Origin: Aurelia coerulea
Lineage: Eukaryota; Cnidaria; Scyphozoa; Semaeostomeae; Ulmaridae
DNA length: 64,000 nt
NCBI GenBank assembly: GCA_039566865.1
Contig: CM076943.1
Span: forward strand, 18,882,501 to 18,946,500
Direction of reading: 5' to 3'
The position numbers were made by a program, and so were the translations under genes. Of this stretch, positions 1 to 10,776 are shown in pieces (positions within the stretch are counted from its first letter, which is position 1; each line of letters starts with the position of its first letter). The notes under the pieces were generated by a model. It made no database searches. It saw only the letters and a list, made by a program, of their open reading frames with translations, and had not been told where the DNA came from.

Positions 1-140
1 CCTTCATAAAACGCAACCAGGAAAAAAATTGCTTGAGATTTCTCGAATGTTTTTAAAGCAATCTACTCTCCAGATGTTTGGGAGTACAAGTTTGGATGCC
101 CATTAAAATATCTCCAGGATTGGATTGGCGGAGTTTATGG
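1..140. repeat. Left arm of a 2.2-kb inverted repeat
   Basis: Positions 1-140 read as the reverse complement of about 2042-2178 with only scattered mismatches; the first 18 bases mirror the last 18 bases at 2161-2178. The arm probably continues left of the window. The enclosed DNA holds two foldback arrays and a repeat arm. This could be the terminal inverted repeat of a large DNA element or a palindromic duplication; no transposase is visible inside. Confidence 0.8.
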
Positions 141-141
141 A

Positions 142-373
142 ACGCCGTTTGCACAAAAATGACATAAACACAGTTTATGTTACATAAACTATGTTTATGT
201 GCACATAAACTCAGTTTATGTAACATAAACATAGTTTATGTGCACATAAACATAGTTTATGTACATAAACTATGTTTATGTGCACAAAAATGGACATAAA
301 CTATGTTTATGTACATAAACTATGTTTATGTGCACATAAACATAGTTTATGTCCATTTTTGTGCAAACGGCGT
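142..373. mobile_element. Foldback element built of short hairpin units, copy 1
   Basis: The ends are inverted copies (ACGCCGTTTGCACAAAAATG at the left, its complement at the right). The interior is nine consecutive hairpin units of the form CATAAAC-3 nt-GTTTATG, joined by short TGCA or TA linkers, so both strands can fold into many small stem-loops or one long one. A second copy lies at 1366-1636. No coding capacity and no clear target duplication. Confidence 0.8.
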
Positions 374-754
374 GGTGCCCATTGTTCTGAGACGCGTCTA
401 AATTATTCCCTGAGGATCAGTTTGCAAATTACGGCACTCTTTCTTGTGAATGCTTTGGAGAATTTAGAGTGAAGTCGGTTAACACGTTCCTCATAAAAGA
501 AGGGAAAGACAGCATGCGCCGCGTCAATCTTGCACAGATTTGTTTCGAATATTGTTGGAAAGTATGGAAATTACGTTTTATTTGTCTTTGCGTTTTCGGG
601 CCTAAATAAATTATGATTAACGGTAAAATTAATTCTATGAATACTATGAAGCTAAACAAGGAGTCTTGTTCGCGAAGAATTAGGCCCAAAGTTAAGAAAT
701 CGAAATACAAAGTTCAGAGCCCAGGGGGTGGGGTACCCGTAAAAAATTCGTGAC

Positions 755-1265
755 GACGTAAAAAAATTGCCAAAACTATTTGAGAGCTTAGTCGACTTAA
801 CCCTTTTGCAAAAGTGTTCACAATAGATTATATTTGATTCTGCAATAGGGTTTACAAGAAGTCTGAAACATAGATTTTTGTTTTTAATGTTGAAAAAGCG
901 TTTCATGATTCAGTTTTTTAATTTTTTTAACGTTTGGTAACCATTATGAATTCGCAAAATTTGTACATCTCAAGATAAAATTTTCAATCGACTTTTTCAC
1001 TACATATTTTGCAAGGTTCAATCTTTCAAACAAAACAAAGATCATGAAATCCAGTGAGTGCAAGCTAAGAAATTTGAATTTGAAATTTAGTGCTATTTTG
1101 TGCTCTTACTGTGCAAAGAAAGAGGCCTAAAGTACACTTTGTATGCCTGACTTGAAATAATACCTCAGGCTACGTTTAACAGTAGAAAAGTTTGTTTTGT
1201 ACAACTTTGATATTTTCATTTTTTGGCAATAATTACACTAAAATGGAAATCTGGATCACAGTGCA
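755..1265 (+). repeat. Single arm of the long-hairpin repeat found at 53255-54715
   Basis: About 500 bp is clearly similar, in the same orientation, to 54195-54745, including a shared stretch near 1220-1265 and 54700-54745. At 53-54 kb the sequence exists as two facing arms; here only one arm is seen. Dispersed non-coding repeat. Confidence 0.75.
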
Positions 1266-1365
1266 CAGGTGTTCTGAATGCGATAAGCCCGCTATTGTTA
1301 CCGACGTGACGCTACAGGGACTCATTATGACTATGATTATGACGCCTTCTAGAACAATGACAATG

Positions 1366-1636
1366 ACGCCGTTTGCACAAAAATTGACATAAACTATGTT
1401 TATGTGCACATAAACATAGTTTATGTACATAAACTAGGTTTATGTGCACATAAACATAGTTTATGTACATAAACTAGGTTTATGTGCACAAAATTGGACA
1501 TAAACTATGTTTATGTACATAAACTATGTTTATGTGCACATAAACACAGTTTATGTACATAAACATAGTTAATGTGCACATAAACATAGTTTATGTAACA
1601 TAAACTATGTTTATGTCATTTTTGTGCAAACGGCGT
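1366..1636. mobile_element. Foldback element built of short hairpin units, copy 2
   Basis: Same inverted ends as the copy at 142-373 and eleven CATAAAC/GTTTATG hairpin units, one with a mutated arm. It lies inside the 2.2-kb inverted repeat. Unit number differs between the copies (nine and eleven), suggesting internal gain or loss of units. Confidence 0.8.
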
Positions 1637-2041
1637 TCCATAGGAGTTATTGCCTCTCCAATAGACAAAATCAGCGAAGGCTTGTCGAGACCTGTTTACG
1701 CCACTTCAAGTCAGGTGATAAAGCCTCTTGATAAAACCTCTTTTGAATTTTCGCAACGAGCAATGAATATAACAAGTAATACAATACAGAAACTTCCCTA
1801 GAGTATTGCCACATGACTTGAAATGCGCTAACTTTGTGGACTTTTTCAATTCACATAGAAACCGTAGGGGCATTGAATCTTCGATAAAAGAAAATTTAGC
1901 GAAAGACAATAGCAAGAACAATTTAAAACGCAGATTGTGGCGTTTATGGGTCGTTCTTACAACAATCACTATTGTTATTACTATTGTCTCCCGGCCAGAA
2001 TTTCTATTGTTCAAGGTTCAGTGCCTTATAGGTTTGTTTGT

Positions 2042-2178
2042 GGCCATAACTCCACCAATCCTGAAGATATTTTAACCGGCATCCAAACTTTTACTCCCAA
2101 ACATCTGGCGAGTAGATTGCTTCAAAAACATTCGAGAAATCTCAAGCAGTTTTTTGTCCTGGTTGCGTTTTATGAAGG
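2042..2178. repeat. Right arm of the 2.2-kb inverted repeat
   Basis: Mirror image of positions 1-140. Together the arms enclose about 1.9 kb of non-coding DNA. Confidence 0.8.
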
Positions 2179-2412
2179 TAGGTAAAATTTAGAAAAATCT
2201 TCACGGGTTTCTTTTGTCTCCCTCGCTTTTTAGCCGTCTGATTGGTCCGTGAAAATGAGGCTTTGGCGGTTTCGACCATGGGCCACGAGCAATCGGCTAT
2301 GTACGACGAATGATTCCTATGCTGCCATAAAACGCAATTATCGATTTTATGCAGAGTGGCCGAATTACTTTAGCCAGTATATAATGTAAACAACGAGAAT
2401 AATCAAACATAC

Positions 2413-2700
2413 CTTTAATAGAGATTTTGAATGAACATTTTGCAGAATTTCCAGCTGCGTCTATCGCAATGAATTCGATTTTTGTGAACTCTGAAAATTT
2501 GGTTATATTGAAGGGGTAGGATCTACCAAGTTCATATCCAGGGGGGCTGCTTACCAATTTGAACCAACCACTATTATCTGTGATGTTAAGTGCTCCAAAG
2601 TTGATCAATCCAAAGTTTCTGTCTTTGATGGTGTTGTTTGATAATGGAATGCCATCGTAACACCTATTGCTGTCATTGTTGAATTTTGGTCGTTCGTAGT
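2413..2700 (-). CDS. HYR-domain exon of the modular vWA gene (exon 8 of those visible)
   Basis: The exon is 288 bp (96 codons) and runs from an acceptor (TTTTGCAG just above 2700) to a donor (GTATGT just below 2413), phase 1 at both ends. The translation has the HYR (hyaline repeat, immunoglobulin-like) pattern: a run of beta-strand residues, ALNITDNSG in the middle, and an ending of the type FIAIDAAGNSAKCSF with the usual D-x-A-G-N-x-A-x-C signature. HYR domains occur next to sushi domains in extracellular adhesion, matrix and complement-like proteins. It follows the three sushi-like exons in transcript order and keeps their symmetrical phase, which supports membership of the same gene. The reading frame must continue left of the window, because no stop or polyadenylation signal follows in frame at the donor. 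An extra leucine-rich stretch upstream in the open frame is intronic. Confidence 0.8.
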
Positions 2701-2871
2701 CTGCAAAAAGAAAATCACAAACGATTATAAAGTACATGATCACGAAGTGCATGTAAAAAGGATATTTGTCTTTGAACAAGAAACTTTGGCTCCTTTGCTA
2801 TCATTCTACTGCTGGAATTTTGGAAATCTTTTGAATCGGTTTCGGAATGACAGCGTATTTTGTAGTTCAAC

Positions 2872-3194
2872 CCCGGGGGGGGGGGTACTTAGTTTATTTG
2901 TCAGACGGGGATGTGCCGTTTTTAAGGGTATCGTTTTCACCAGTTTTTTCTAGCACAGGGTATTAAAATGAGGCAATTTTTCTAGAGCAGGTTGTCAAAA
3001 CATGTCAAAGGGGAATATTCTGCTAGATCGGGTCGTTTTTCAGTCAAATTTCATGTTTTTGAGTATACTTTTCACCAATTTTTTCTAGAACAGGGTATCA
3101 TTTTGAGCCAAATATTCTGGAGCAGGGTGAAAAAAAAAATTTTCGTGGGCACACCCCCGTACAAATTTAAGTCAAGTACCCCCCCCCCCCCGGG
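2872..3194. mobile_element. G/C-homopolymer MITE with 8-bp target duplication
   Basis: The element begins CCCGGGGGG and ends with the mirror C-run followed by CCCGGG. It is flanked by a perfect 8-bp direct repeat, AGTTCAAC, at 2864-2871 and 3195-3202. Inside, the motif TTCTAGAGCAGGGTATCATT recurs imperfectly. An 8-bp duplication is the length made by hAT transposases, so a non-autonomous hAT-like origin is inferred. Relatives: 5709-5832, 10342-12213 (broken) and 56132-56424. Confidence 0.75.
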
Positions 3195-3570
3195 AGTTCA
3201 ACTCATATGAGAAAGTGACCTCATCAAATTTCTGAATCTCAAAGAGTGAAAGACTTGTGCTAGACTTATGATATACTCGTCCCTTATTTCCCTGCGTTGT
3301 TTGATTTGCAGATATCACTTGCTCAATAGGGACTCATATTATTACTCTTATAACGTGGGCCTCCTGTGTCAAAATGCCCTAAACTAGCGGGAGTTCTCGT
3401 ACACTCAACAAGATCGCTTCAAATTCTGGTTTAAAGAGCTTCAACATAGAAAAGCAAACTTTCAGTACAAAGGATAATGTTTTCTTGACCTACTAATCCC
3501 ATCGCAGCTACGAGAACTCTAGGCCGTATCAACCGTTTTAATGTGCAAAACAACAACTGTCTAAATAATA

Positions 3571-3859
3571 AGTGAGGTTGTTATCGGCCTCGTGAAATAT
3601 TGAATGGGTTTGTCATGCGCTGTTTCTTATTATTTCCTCGCCTACCAAGGCTTGTAACCCATCCACTACCATATATAGAAGCGTGTCCTGACACCTCAAG
3701 ATTTTGATTGGCTGTTGTATTGTTGCGCTCGCTTTTCAAAATGAATCAAGGTAACAGGCCATGGACCGTCACATGGAACGCTTTTAGCTTCCTGATTGGA
3801 TAAGAGACAGCGCATTTCAGGCCCATTTAAAATTTCACGAGGCTGATAACAACCTCACT
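3571..3859. mobile_element. 289-bp MITE
   Basis: Terminal inverted repeats of about 28 bp (AGTGAGGTTGTTATCGGCCT at the left, its complement at 3831-3859). Non-coding, lies in the intron between the last sushi exon and the HYR exon. No convincing target duplication, so superfamily is not assigned. Confidence 0.7.
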
Positions 3860-4160
3860 TTCGTTTCGTTCTCGAGAAGAAGAAAATGGCGACCAAAGCA
3901 AGGTTTATTTCAAACTGAGAAAACATTGGATGCATACCGTTTAAAAAGCAAAACAAAGACAGTGAAATAAACAAACAAACAAGAAATAAACAAGGACATT
4001 GTTGGATAGGTAAGAGCATTTAAATACGACATTTTAATCAGTGTAATGGGACGACTTTAATGTCGTCCTAAGGCCCTTGGTCAAACGATAGCTCACAGGA
4101 AAAGCAAGATTTAGAGACAGACAACTGTCCCCAACGACATAACACCTGTGGAGCACTTAC

Positions 4161-4400
4161 CAGAGCAATTTGGAGCCACAAATCCCTTTGGATCAAACCA
4201 GATGCCAATTTTCTTTTTTGCATCAGCATCTTTTTTACAGTCCACTTGTTTGGACCCGGTAACGTGGTATCCATCAGGGCACTTAAAGAGACATGTGCCT
4301 CCAATTTTCACTTGTGTTTTGAAACAGTCATTTGTTGTGCCTGTGCCATTTTTTATGTATAGTCCTGCATGCTGCCTCACAATTTTTGGGCAAGCAAGTT
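4161..4400 (-). CDS. Sushi/CCP-like exon (exon 7)
   Basis: This 240-bp exon (80 codons) is bounded by an acceptor TTTTTTAG and a donor GTAAGT, phase 1 on both sides. The module has six cysteines (ACPK, NDCF, GTCLFKC, VDCK, PNCS), giving the four-cysteine sushi pattern plus one additional pair, with the typical late tryptophan (IWFDP) before the last cysteine. Sushi modules bind protein or carbohydrate partners outside the cell. It sits between the sushi exon at 5275-5484 and the HYR exon at 2413-2700, in the order expected for a modular secreted protein. About 80 residues is slightly long for a sushi domain because of an insertion rich in lysine and aspartate after the fifth cysteine. Confidence 0.82.
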
Positions 4401-5274
4401 CTAAAAAACAGAAAAATAAGTTGAGGGAGAACAAGAGCATGGCCGAGGGATAAAAAAAAGAAGGACCTCATACAGGCGGGATGCAAACTCTAAAACTACA
4501 TTATGAATGCATTTGATTGGTGCCAATTCTGAAAACGGTAGATTTTGTAGGCTCGGAATAGGTGTTCGATTAACTCCAAATTCCTTCTGAACTTTCTGCT
4601 CCAAAAGGCAGCAGAAGGTTTGGCAGACTTTGGAGAGATTCTCGTTTTCATCACTAAATCGTCTTGTGAATCAGAAACCTAATGTTTTCAGGATTGTTCT
4701 GTTACAAAAAATTACCTGAAGCACAACGAACGAACTACTTTACTACACTACGAGGACAATACTACGGAGACCAGAAGATCATGACAGCCATGTAACTAAA
4801 CTAAAATTAAGCATACAACCACAAAAACCTAAGCGATTTCTATGATAAAGAACAAACCCAGTTTCAATTTGGATGTCAGGCTGGCATAGGCAATAATGCT
4901 GAAAAACAGAACCTCAACTGAGAGAACAACAATGACAAGAATTGCCGACGTCATTGCTCCCCGTCCAGAGTCTTCACCATTCAAGGCCATGCTATTAGCC
5001 CGTGCTATTAGGTCTATTTGGGTGCTTGAAATATCATAAAGTTTCTAACCAGTACATGCGTCTGAGCTTTGTCGACTTGAGGACAGACCTATTCATATTT
5101 CTTCACCCTTGACTGCCTAGAAACTAGAATTTCCAAAGTTCATTGTCTTGTTTTTAACAGACCTGTAACTTTTGCAAATATGACCGGCTTTGAACGGTAG
5201 TCAACTTTGACACAGCATGTATTTTAGAATGACGAAAGGTCAATTTTTTATTCATATCAAAACAGGAACGTTAC

Positions 5275-5484
5275 CTCGACAGTCAATGTATTTTCCACTC
5301 CATTTTTCAGAATGCAAACATCTTCTAATTTTGCTTCCACCGTGTTGATAATATTTATCCCTGCAGCTAAAGGTGCATGCTGTGCCAATACTGTATGTTT
5401 TGGTGGCTGTATCTTCAGCTGAATTACAACCGACTTTGTATTTAGTAGTGTCATTGAAGAATTCGCCAACAGGACATCTTAATC
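5275..5484 (-). CDS. Sushi/CCP-like exon (exon 6)
   Basis: This 210-bp exon (70 codons) has an acceptor reading CTTTTAACAG and a donor GTAACG, phase 1-1. It encodes six cysteines (RCPV, VGCN, TACTF, FSCR, RRCL, IDCR) with the KWSGKYIDC ending typical of sushi modules. The spacing matches the neighbouring exons at 4161-4400 and 9076-9261, so the three look like products of exon duplication. The donor is weaker than its neighbours' (A at +3, C at +5 of the intron). Confidence 0.83.
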
Positions 5485-5522
5485 CTGTTAAAAGCAAAGC
5501 ATCACTAATTATCAATTATTTC

Positions 5523-6125
5523 TACAGGGAGCCCCAAAAAAGAATATGGATTTGATTGGAGATGTATTGATCTCGAAAGCTCAAATTTGCTGTCACCTCC
5601 GAACCAGAGCCTTTGCATTTTGACCAAGACAATTCTTGAAGCAAAGCAAATAAATCAACAATATCCTTGCTCAAATATGAAAAAACCTTCGACTAGATTA
5701 CATCATGTCGGGGGGGGGGGGGGGATAGGGTATCAATATCTGACCAAGATTCTGGGATTGGGTCATAACAGAAATCCTGGCGGCGCACACCCCTGTATGA
5801 ATTTTTAGTGAAGTACCCCCCCTCCCACCGGGCATCATGTTTGCTAGAAGTCACCCATTCTGACTGGATTCTGACATTGTTTTATGTTCTTTAATGTTAC
5901 TTATATATTTCGATGTGATTCAGGAATTCGCTTAGGCCAACAGGCCAAAGCTCTGGTTTGGACGTGGAGGTAAATTTGAGCTTCTAATACAATATAAACA
6001 AAGGAGGTATCTATGTCCATGTAAATTATCAAGGAACATTTTGGCATTAATAGCCATTGATCAAAACAAAATTTACGTCGCTGGACCCAACCAAATCTGG
6101 ATATTATTTTTTGGGACAACCAGTG
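5523..6125. mobile_element. Mariner-type MITE, hosting a G/C MITE
   Basis: The left end TACAGGGAGCCCCAAAAAAG and right end TTTTTTGGGACAACCAGTG are degraded versions of the CCGGGTGTCCCAAAA inverted end used by other elements in this window (6310, 12798, 25270). The interior is clearly related to 42222-42790 and to the arms at 25320-25500 and 27160-27330. A G/C MITE (5709-5832) is inserted in the middle. Confidence 0.65.
5709..5832. mobile_element. Short G/C-homopolymer MITE with 8-bp target duplication
   Basis: The G-run at the left and C-run at the right are flanked by a perfect direct repeat CATCATGT (5701-5708 and 5833-5840). Same family as 2872-3194, and the same duplication length. Nested inside the mariner-type element 5523-6125. 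Confidence 0.75.
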
Positions 6126-6309
6126 TTTATTTCCTTTTTCATCAAAGTTTATGATTGATAGAAGAAAAGAAAGAAACAGAAATTAGGTTGATGCATACAC
6201 TACCGGCTGAAAAAAGGGGCTTTACCATTTGAATATCTGCAGCTCTCACACCATCAATCAAATTGGTCTATATCTTTTCGCTCAGACATAGTTGCTGCAT
6301 ATTCTTATA

Positions 6310-7098
6310 CCGGGTGTCTCAAAAAAGTACCCCCTTTTGACCGAACGAGGGACAAAACGATACAATTTCGGGATTTTTGAGTTCATAGCTACATTTGCCG
6401 ATCTTCAACTTAAATGCACATGCGTTGCATTTTAAAATCCTCCACCAAACACCGGAGATATGAGCTTACAAGGTCAAAATATGGAGTGCATTTGAAACCA
6501 GAGGGTATGAGGAAGGGCCTAGCCATATTTTGACATCACACAGACATTTTGCAGAAGAATTTTTAACTTTGAACTTTAGTTTTTACTTTTGAAAAGGATT
6601 GTACCTTGAGTTACTCCAATTGTTCTTGAAATGACTTGTCTTTTGCGGAATCAGTCCTTGCATTGCATTCTGCTACAAGTGTTTTTGTATCAAAGACGAG
6701 GAAAAGGAGCACATGCACGCTTATTTTAGAGATGTGGCACGACTTTATCATTCTTACCACAATTTTATTATATTCGTTTAATCAGAACCATGCCCGTGTG
6801 CCTTTTAATCTTTTCAAAAGCAGAAAACTGAAAATTATAGTTTACAGGTGCTTTGGAACATGTTCATGATACAAATCATGGCTAGGCCCCTTTTGAAAAC
6901 CTCTGTTTTGGATGCACTGTAAATTTCGACTTTGCAAACTTGTATTTCCGGTGTTTGGTGTACGATTTTCAAATGCAAGGTATGTGCATCTAAGTTAAAG
7001 ATTGATAAATTTAGCTGTGAACTCGGAGAGTAATGATATCTTAATCTGTTTGTTCCTATTTCCAATCAAAAGGGGGTACTTTTTCTGAGACACACCGG
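6310..7098. mobile_element. Mariner-type foldback MITE
   Basis: Flanked by TA on both sides (6308-6309, 7099-7100). Inverted ends start CCGGGTGTCTCAAAAAAGTA and extend about 240 bp inward with moderate divergence, so most of the element folds on itself. TA flanks and this end sequence fit a non-autonomous Tc1/mariner-type element. No transposase frame is present. Confidence 0.8.
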
Positions 7099-7456
7099 TA
7101 TGTTATACAGCCTTTTTGGTGTCTATTCTCTGTTATCATGAGGTTGGCTCGATTGTAAGCAAATTTGATCAAGGAATTTAAGCCTGGCTTGAAAGATTTT
7201 CGGAAGAAACACTTTTATAATATCGCTTGTAACTTGAGGGGGATATTGATTGATTTCGAGAAACTAAATAGTAGACATTTTAGCTACAAAGATATTATCA
7301 GTTTATACTTGGGAATCTGAAAAATGGTTTGAGAGCAACAGTCGTTCAAGGGTCTGCAAATTTTTAATCACCCGGTGTAAATACAACATGGCCAGGAAAG
7401 AGGTTTGCAATGACAAGCTTGTGTTGCTGAACTGACATGGAGATTTACGACGTGAT

Positions 7457-7633
7457 CAATAGACCTTTAAGCTATTCTACAAAAGAGCCTGGATCGAGCG
7501 TTATTTTTATTTTTATACATTCTATGCCCGACGTTTGATCGAGTGGCGTTAGAGCTTCTTTCACTCTTGTGCACAATTTAGCAAAATGTTGCTCGATTCT
7601 GATTCTTTTCAGAATAACTAAAAAGGTCTATTG
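7457..7633. mobile_element. 177-bp MITE of the CAATAGACCTTT family
   Basis: Inverted ends CAATAGACCTTTAAGCTATT and its counterpart at the right (7612-7633). Relatives are visible at 16758-16905, 26620-26795, 31440-31612 and as a fragment at 46919-46962; all have the internal pattern of a tyrosine-codon-poor spacer ending in GAATAGCT. Confidence 0.7.
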
Positions 7634-7639
7634 TCTATT

Positions 7640-9070
7640 TCCTCTATTCTTTGATCTACTTTTCTCGTTTCTCTGAAGCAGACTCTACACAGGGACTAAG
7701 ATTTTACATGAAATCTGAAAAAAATATTGAACTTCTTTTATCCTTAGAGAGGATGTAAGCATATAAAAGTGGCCCAAGCCACTTGCGGTCGAATTCCAGC
7801 CAATCAAATATCAGTATTTCCTGTTAAATCAGTTACCCAAATATTGTTTGCTACTTGTCACGGCCAATTGTCTTTGCAGGGCTACTTTTATGAGAGGCTT
7901 ATATATGCTTAGTTTCCCTTTAAGAACATCGAACGAAAAATTAACATCGATTCGAATTCAACTTTGATCTAATCGGCCTATTAAACACAGAGTAGGCAAC
8001 TGGTCTAACTCAATCAAGAAAGTAGTAATCTGACTGGCCCCACCCCAAAAGGCGCGGATGGTCTTTATTTTGAAGCAGTATTTTTTTTGTCATGAGTCTC
8101 AGTATTGAGCCATTGCCACCAATCAATTCAATGCGAAAAGGTAAGACTCATATTGTCAGTCTAACAGACATCTAACGTGAGACATATCTTTGCTTATATA
8201 TATTGTGAATATTTTCTGCTTTTTTCTTGGCATCACGTGACAAACATCAAGATCAGTCGTCAAAGGGTAAGATTTTCGATCATGCAAATGATAATCAATT
8301 GTTTGATTAATTTTAATCTGCCTCTTCCAGAAAAGTAGCATGCCAGGAAAACTAATCAAGTCTTCGCTTGATATCTAATGGGTGAATCAGGAAAAGCTTT
8401 GCGTGTTCATTATGTGTATGTGTATGAGGTATGTGTATGTTCGCGAAAAACAAGTTAAATCGTGTTCGTTGATGTTTTGCATTGCATCAAAAATACATCA
8501 TTCAAATTCTATTCTATTCTGAGTTGATTTGATTTGATCATTTGTAAAAAATCAGATTTTTGAAAATTAGTCATTCTTTCTGGGTACATTTGCAATTTTG
8601 TAATATAGCTATTTTGATAAGGTAAAATTTTCATGAGAATATTTGCTCTTAACATTTAAATTAAATGACTAGTCCCCTAGAGACGCAACAAAAATTACAA
8701 TAGTGTTTTCTTTTGGGCTCAAACACAATGCATGACCTATTTAAATGTTGTGGTTGAGAATAAGTGAGTTAGTCATGACTTCGAAGAATTAGAGTCCTTC
8801 AACATAAATCGAACTACAGGCCTAGTGTCAGATTCCTGAAACACGATTTTGCTAAAATGGCTCATTATTGTGGAGCGGAAAGACCGATTCCGACCAAAAT
8901 AATGTTCATAGCTAAGTTAATCGTTTTTCTATGCAATTGATTTTCAAAGAAGTACGTGACACAAGTACAATTTGACAAACATTCCACGTTTGTTTCTGCA
9001 AGAATCATCGAAACAAGATGATTTAAAATCCTTCGAAAGGCGTCAACATAGGTCAGACAAAGAAAACATA
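7640..9070. other. Intronic stretch without recognised gene
   Basis: Between the MITE at 7457-7633 and the sushi exon at 9076. AT-rich, with a short TGTGTATG run near 8410-8445. I found no exon-like cysteine-rich frame bounded by splice sites, and no inverted-end element. Confidence 0.6.
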
Positions 9071-9075
9071 AGCAC

Positions 9076-9261
9076 CTTTGCATTCAGGAGACTTTCCAAT
9101 ATATTTCCCTTCATGTCCACATGTAATTGTATCGTTTCCAACCATCTTGTAATTCGCATTACATCTATAAATGCATTTTGCACCATATTCTTCTTTCTTA
9201 CATTCTTTTGCGTTTGCGACAAATCCGTTACTGACTGGCGATGGACTGCTACATGTAACCT
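9076..9261 (-). CDS. Sushi/CCP-like exon (exon 5)
   Basis: This 186-bp exon (62 codons) has a polypyrimidine-rich acceptor (TTTTTCCCTAG) and a donor GTGCTT, phase 1-1. The six cysteines (VTCS, KECK, AKCIYRC, ITCG, PECK) follow the sushi pattern with SPSPVSNGFV after the first cysteine, a classic sushi opening, and a glycine-lysine-rich stretch before the last. The tryptophan usual before the final cysteine is absent. First of three sushi modules in transcript order. Confidence 0.85.
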
Positions 9262-9737
9262 CTAGGGAAAAAGAAAGACAGACAATGCTATAACGGGATC
9301 CGCTAACTTTGATTGAAATCAAAGTACAAAGCGATTAGTAAATTCAGACAAAGAGCATTCAAGGCCCAGTTCGTCAAGAAATAAACAAAAAACAAAGCAA
9401 GTCGCAAAACTTGCTTTACATGAATGTTTCTTCAAGCCGTAATTGCAAAAGACAGTTCAAATCCTGCTTTCAGGTTGGAACGCAAATGCACTGAAAAATT
9501 GTAGCTGATTGAGATTTTGTCCAGTTTTACAGTCGTAGGGAATACGCCCTTCATTTGAGCGAAAATAAGAACATCAATTCAACATGATGATGTGCCAGAA
9601 ACTTCATGTGTAGAAATGGAAGTTGAACATAAATGTTTGCTCTCTGTATATTTTGATTTGATTGAGTATGCTGCGAGGTGTTAAATCTCTTCTCCAGAAG
9701 GTAAATTGTACTTGATTCTCTTGCTCACAAAATTTAA

Positions 9738-10053
9738 AGGGGCTCCGTCGTCAAAATGTAAACAAAACGATGATTTTTGCAGTTTTTTGAAAGGTGATAT
9801 CACACAGGATTTTCGTATTTTTTTTCAAAATGAAAGTTGCTGTTTGGGCATTAATCCTTGTACTTCACTAAGGAACAAACCAAACATTCATATCTTCTAC
9901 GATTGCTCGGATATAAGTGGATTTTTAACGGTCACTTTTTTGTGGCTTGGGTGAAGCCACCAAACAAACTGCAGAGAACAATGGATGAACAATGGATAAT
10001 CCCCGAAACGTGCGAATTTACAGATTTGTTTATTGTTTGACGACCGAGCCCCT
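9738..10053. mobile_element. TTAA-flanked MITE (AGGGGCTCCGTCGTC family)
   Basis: Flanked by TTAA at 9734-9737 and 10054-10057. Inverted ends begin AGGGGCTCCGTCGTC. A second, inverted and truncated copy lies at 19405-19662. TTAA duplications are made by piggyBac and Kolobok-type transposases; which applies here is not decided. It sits 40 bp from the 3' end of the GCC2/GCC3 exon. Confidence 0.8.
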
Positions 10054-10097
10054 TTAATCTTGCAAAGTTACAAATGGTCAACTAATGACTAACGTAC

Positions 10098-10262
10098 TTT
10101 TACATTTTCCTATCGCGCTTGGATCGTTTTTGTATCCAAGATTGCAAGAACAGTCGGTTATTAGGAGCATTCCAGTTTTTCCTTTTGTCCCAGAGTTGTC
10201 AGGACATTTGGTACATCCTGTCACCAGTCCTCCTTTGGTTCCGTATGTGTCCACTTTGCATT
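10098..10262 (-). CDS. GCC2/GCC3-type (ephrin-receptor-like) cysteine-rich exon (exon 4)
   Basis: This 165-bp exon (55 codons) lies between an acceptor TTTTATAG and a donor GTACGT, phase 1-1. It has the pattern ECKVDTYGTKGG, then CTKCPDNSGT, then TDCSCNLGYKND, then KCK. The C-x2-CP followed by D-C-x-C-x-x-G-Y is typical of GCC2/GCC3 or ephrin-receptor-like modules seen in large extracellular proteins. It lies between the EGF-like exon and the sushi exons, as in SVEP1-like proteins. TNF-receptor repeat is an alternative name for the same general fold, less well supported. Confidence 0.78.
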
Positions 10263-10776
10263 CTATAAAATATAACAGATCATTTAAATTGGATTGAAGC
10301 AAAGCTCTTTGTAGAAATATTCGTTGGCAGGCTATTTTCCAGCTTGGGGAAGCGGGGAGGGGATACATAGCTTATTTTTCTAACGGGAATGTGCTGTTTT
10401 CCATAGTTTCCTTTTCACTAAATTAATGATCTTTTATTTCGTGTTCTTTGACAGTATTCCAACCTTCAAAAATGTTATCATGTTCACCTCTTTTTTAGCA
10501 CTGGTTTCAACAGGAGGCAGTTTTCTAGGGCCATTTGCCAGTATGAACTTTCATTCCCAGCGAATCCTTAAAGAGTAGGACTGCGTGGCAGCTAGCATCG
10601 TCAAAGCAGATGGTGTGATAACTTTCGAAAAAATCTTTCACAGCATACACGGGGATTCAAAATTTGAGTTCAAGTTAAAATACATTGGTAGCCATAGACA
10701 ATTGGCCTTGGCCTTCCAGTCCCCTTTAACATCTATCATTTTACTATCTATGATTATTTATTTAAAGATGTAAGAG

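Noticed and set aside
142..373. Regularly spaced short repeats that look CRISPR-like
   Set aside because: There are no unique spacers; the repeats are adjoining hairpins within a foldback element of an animal genome.
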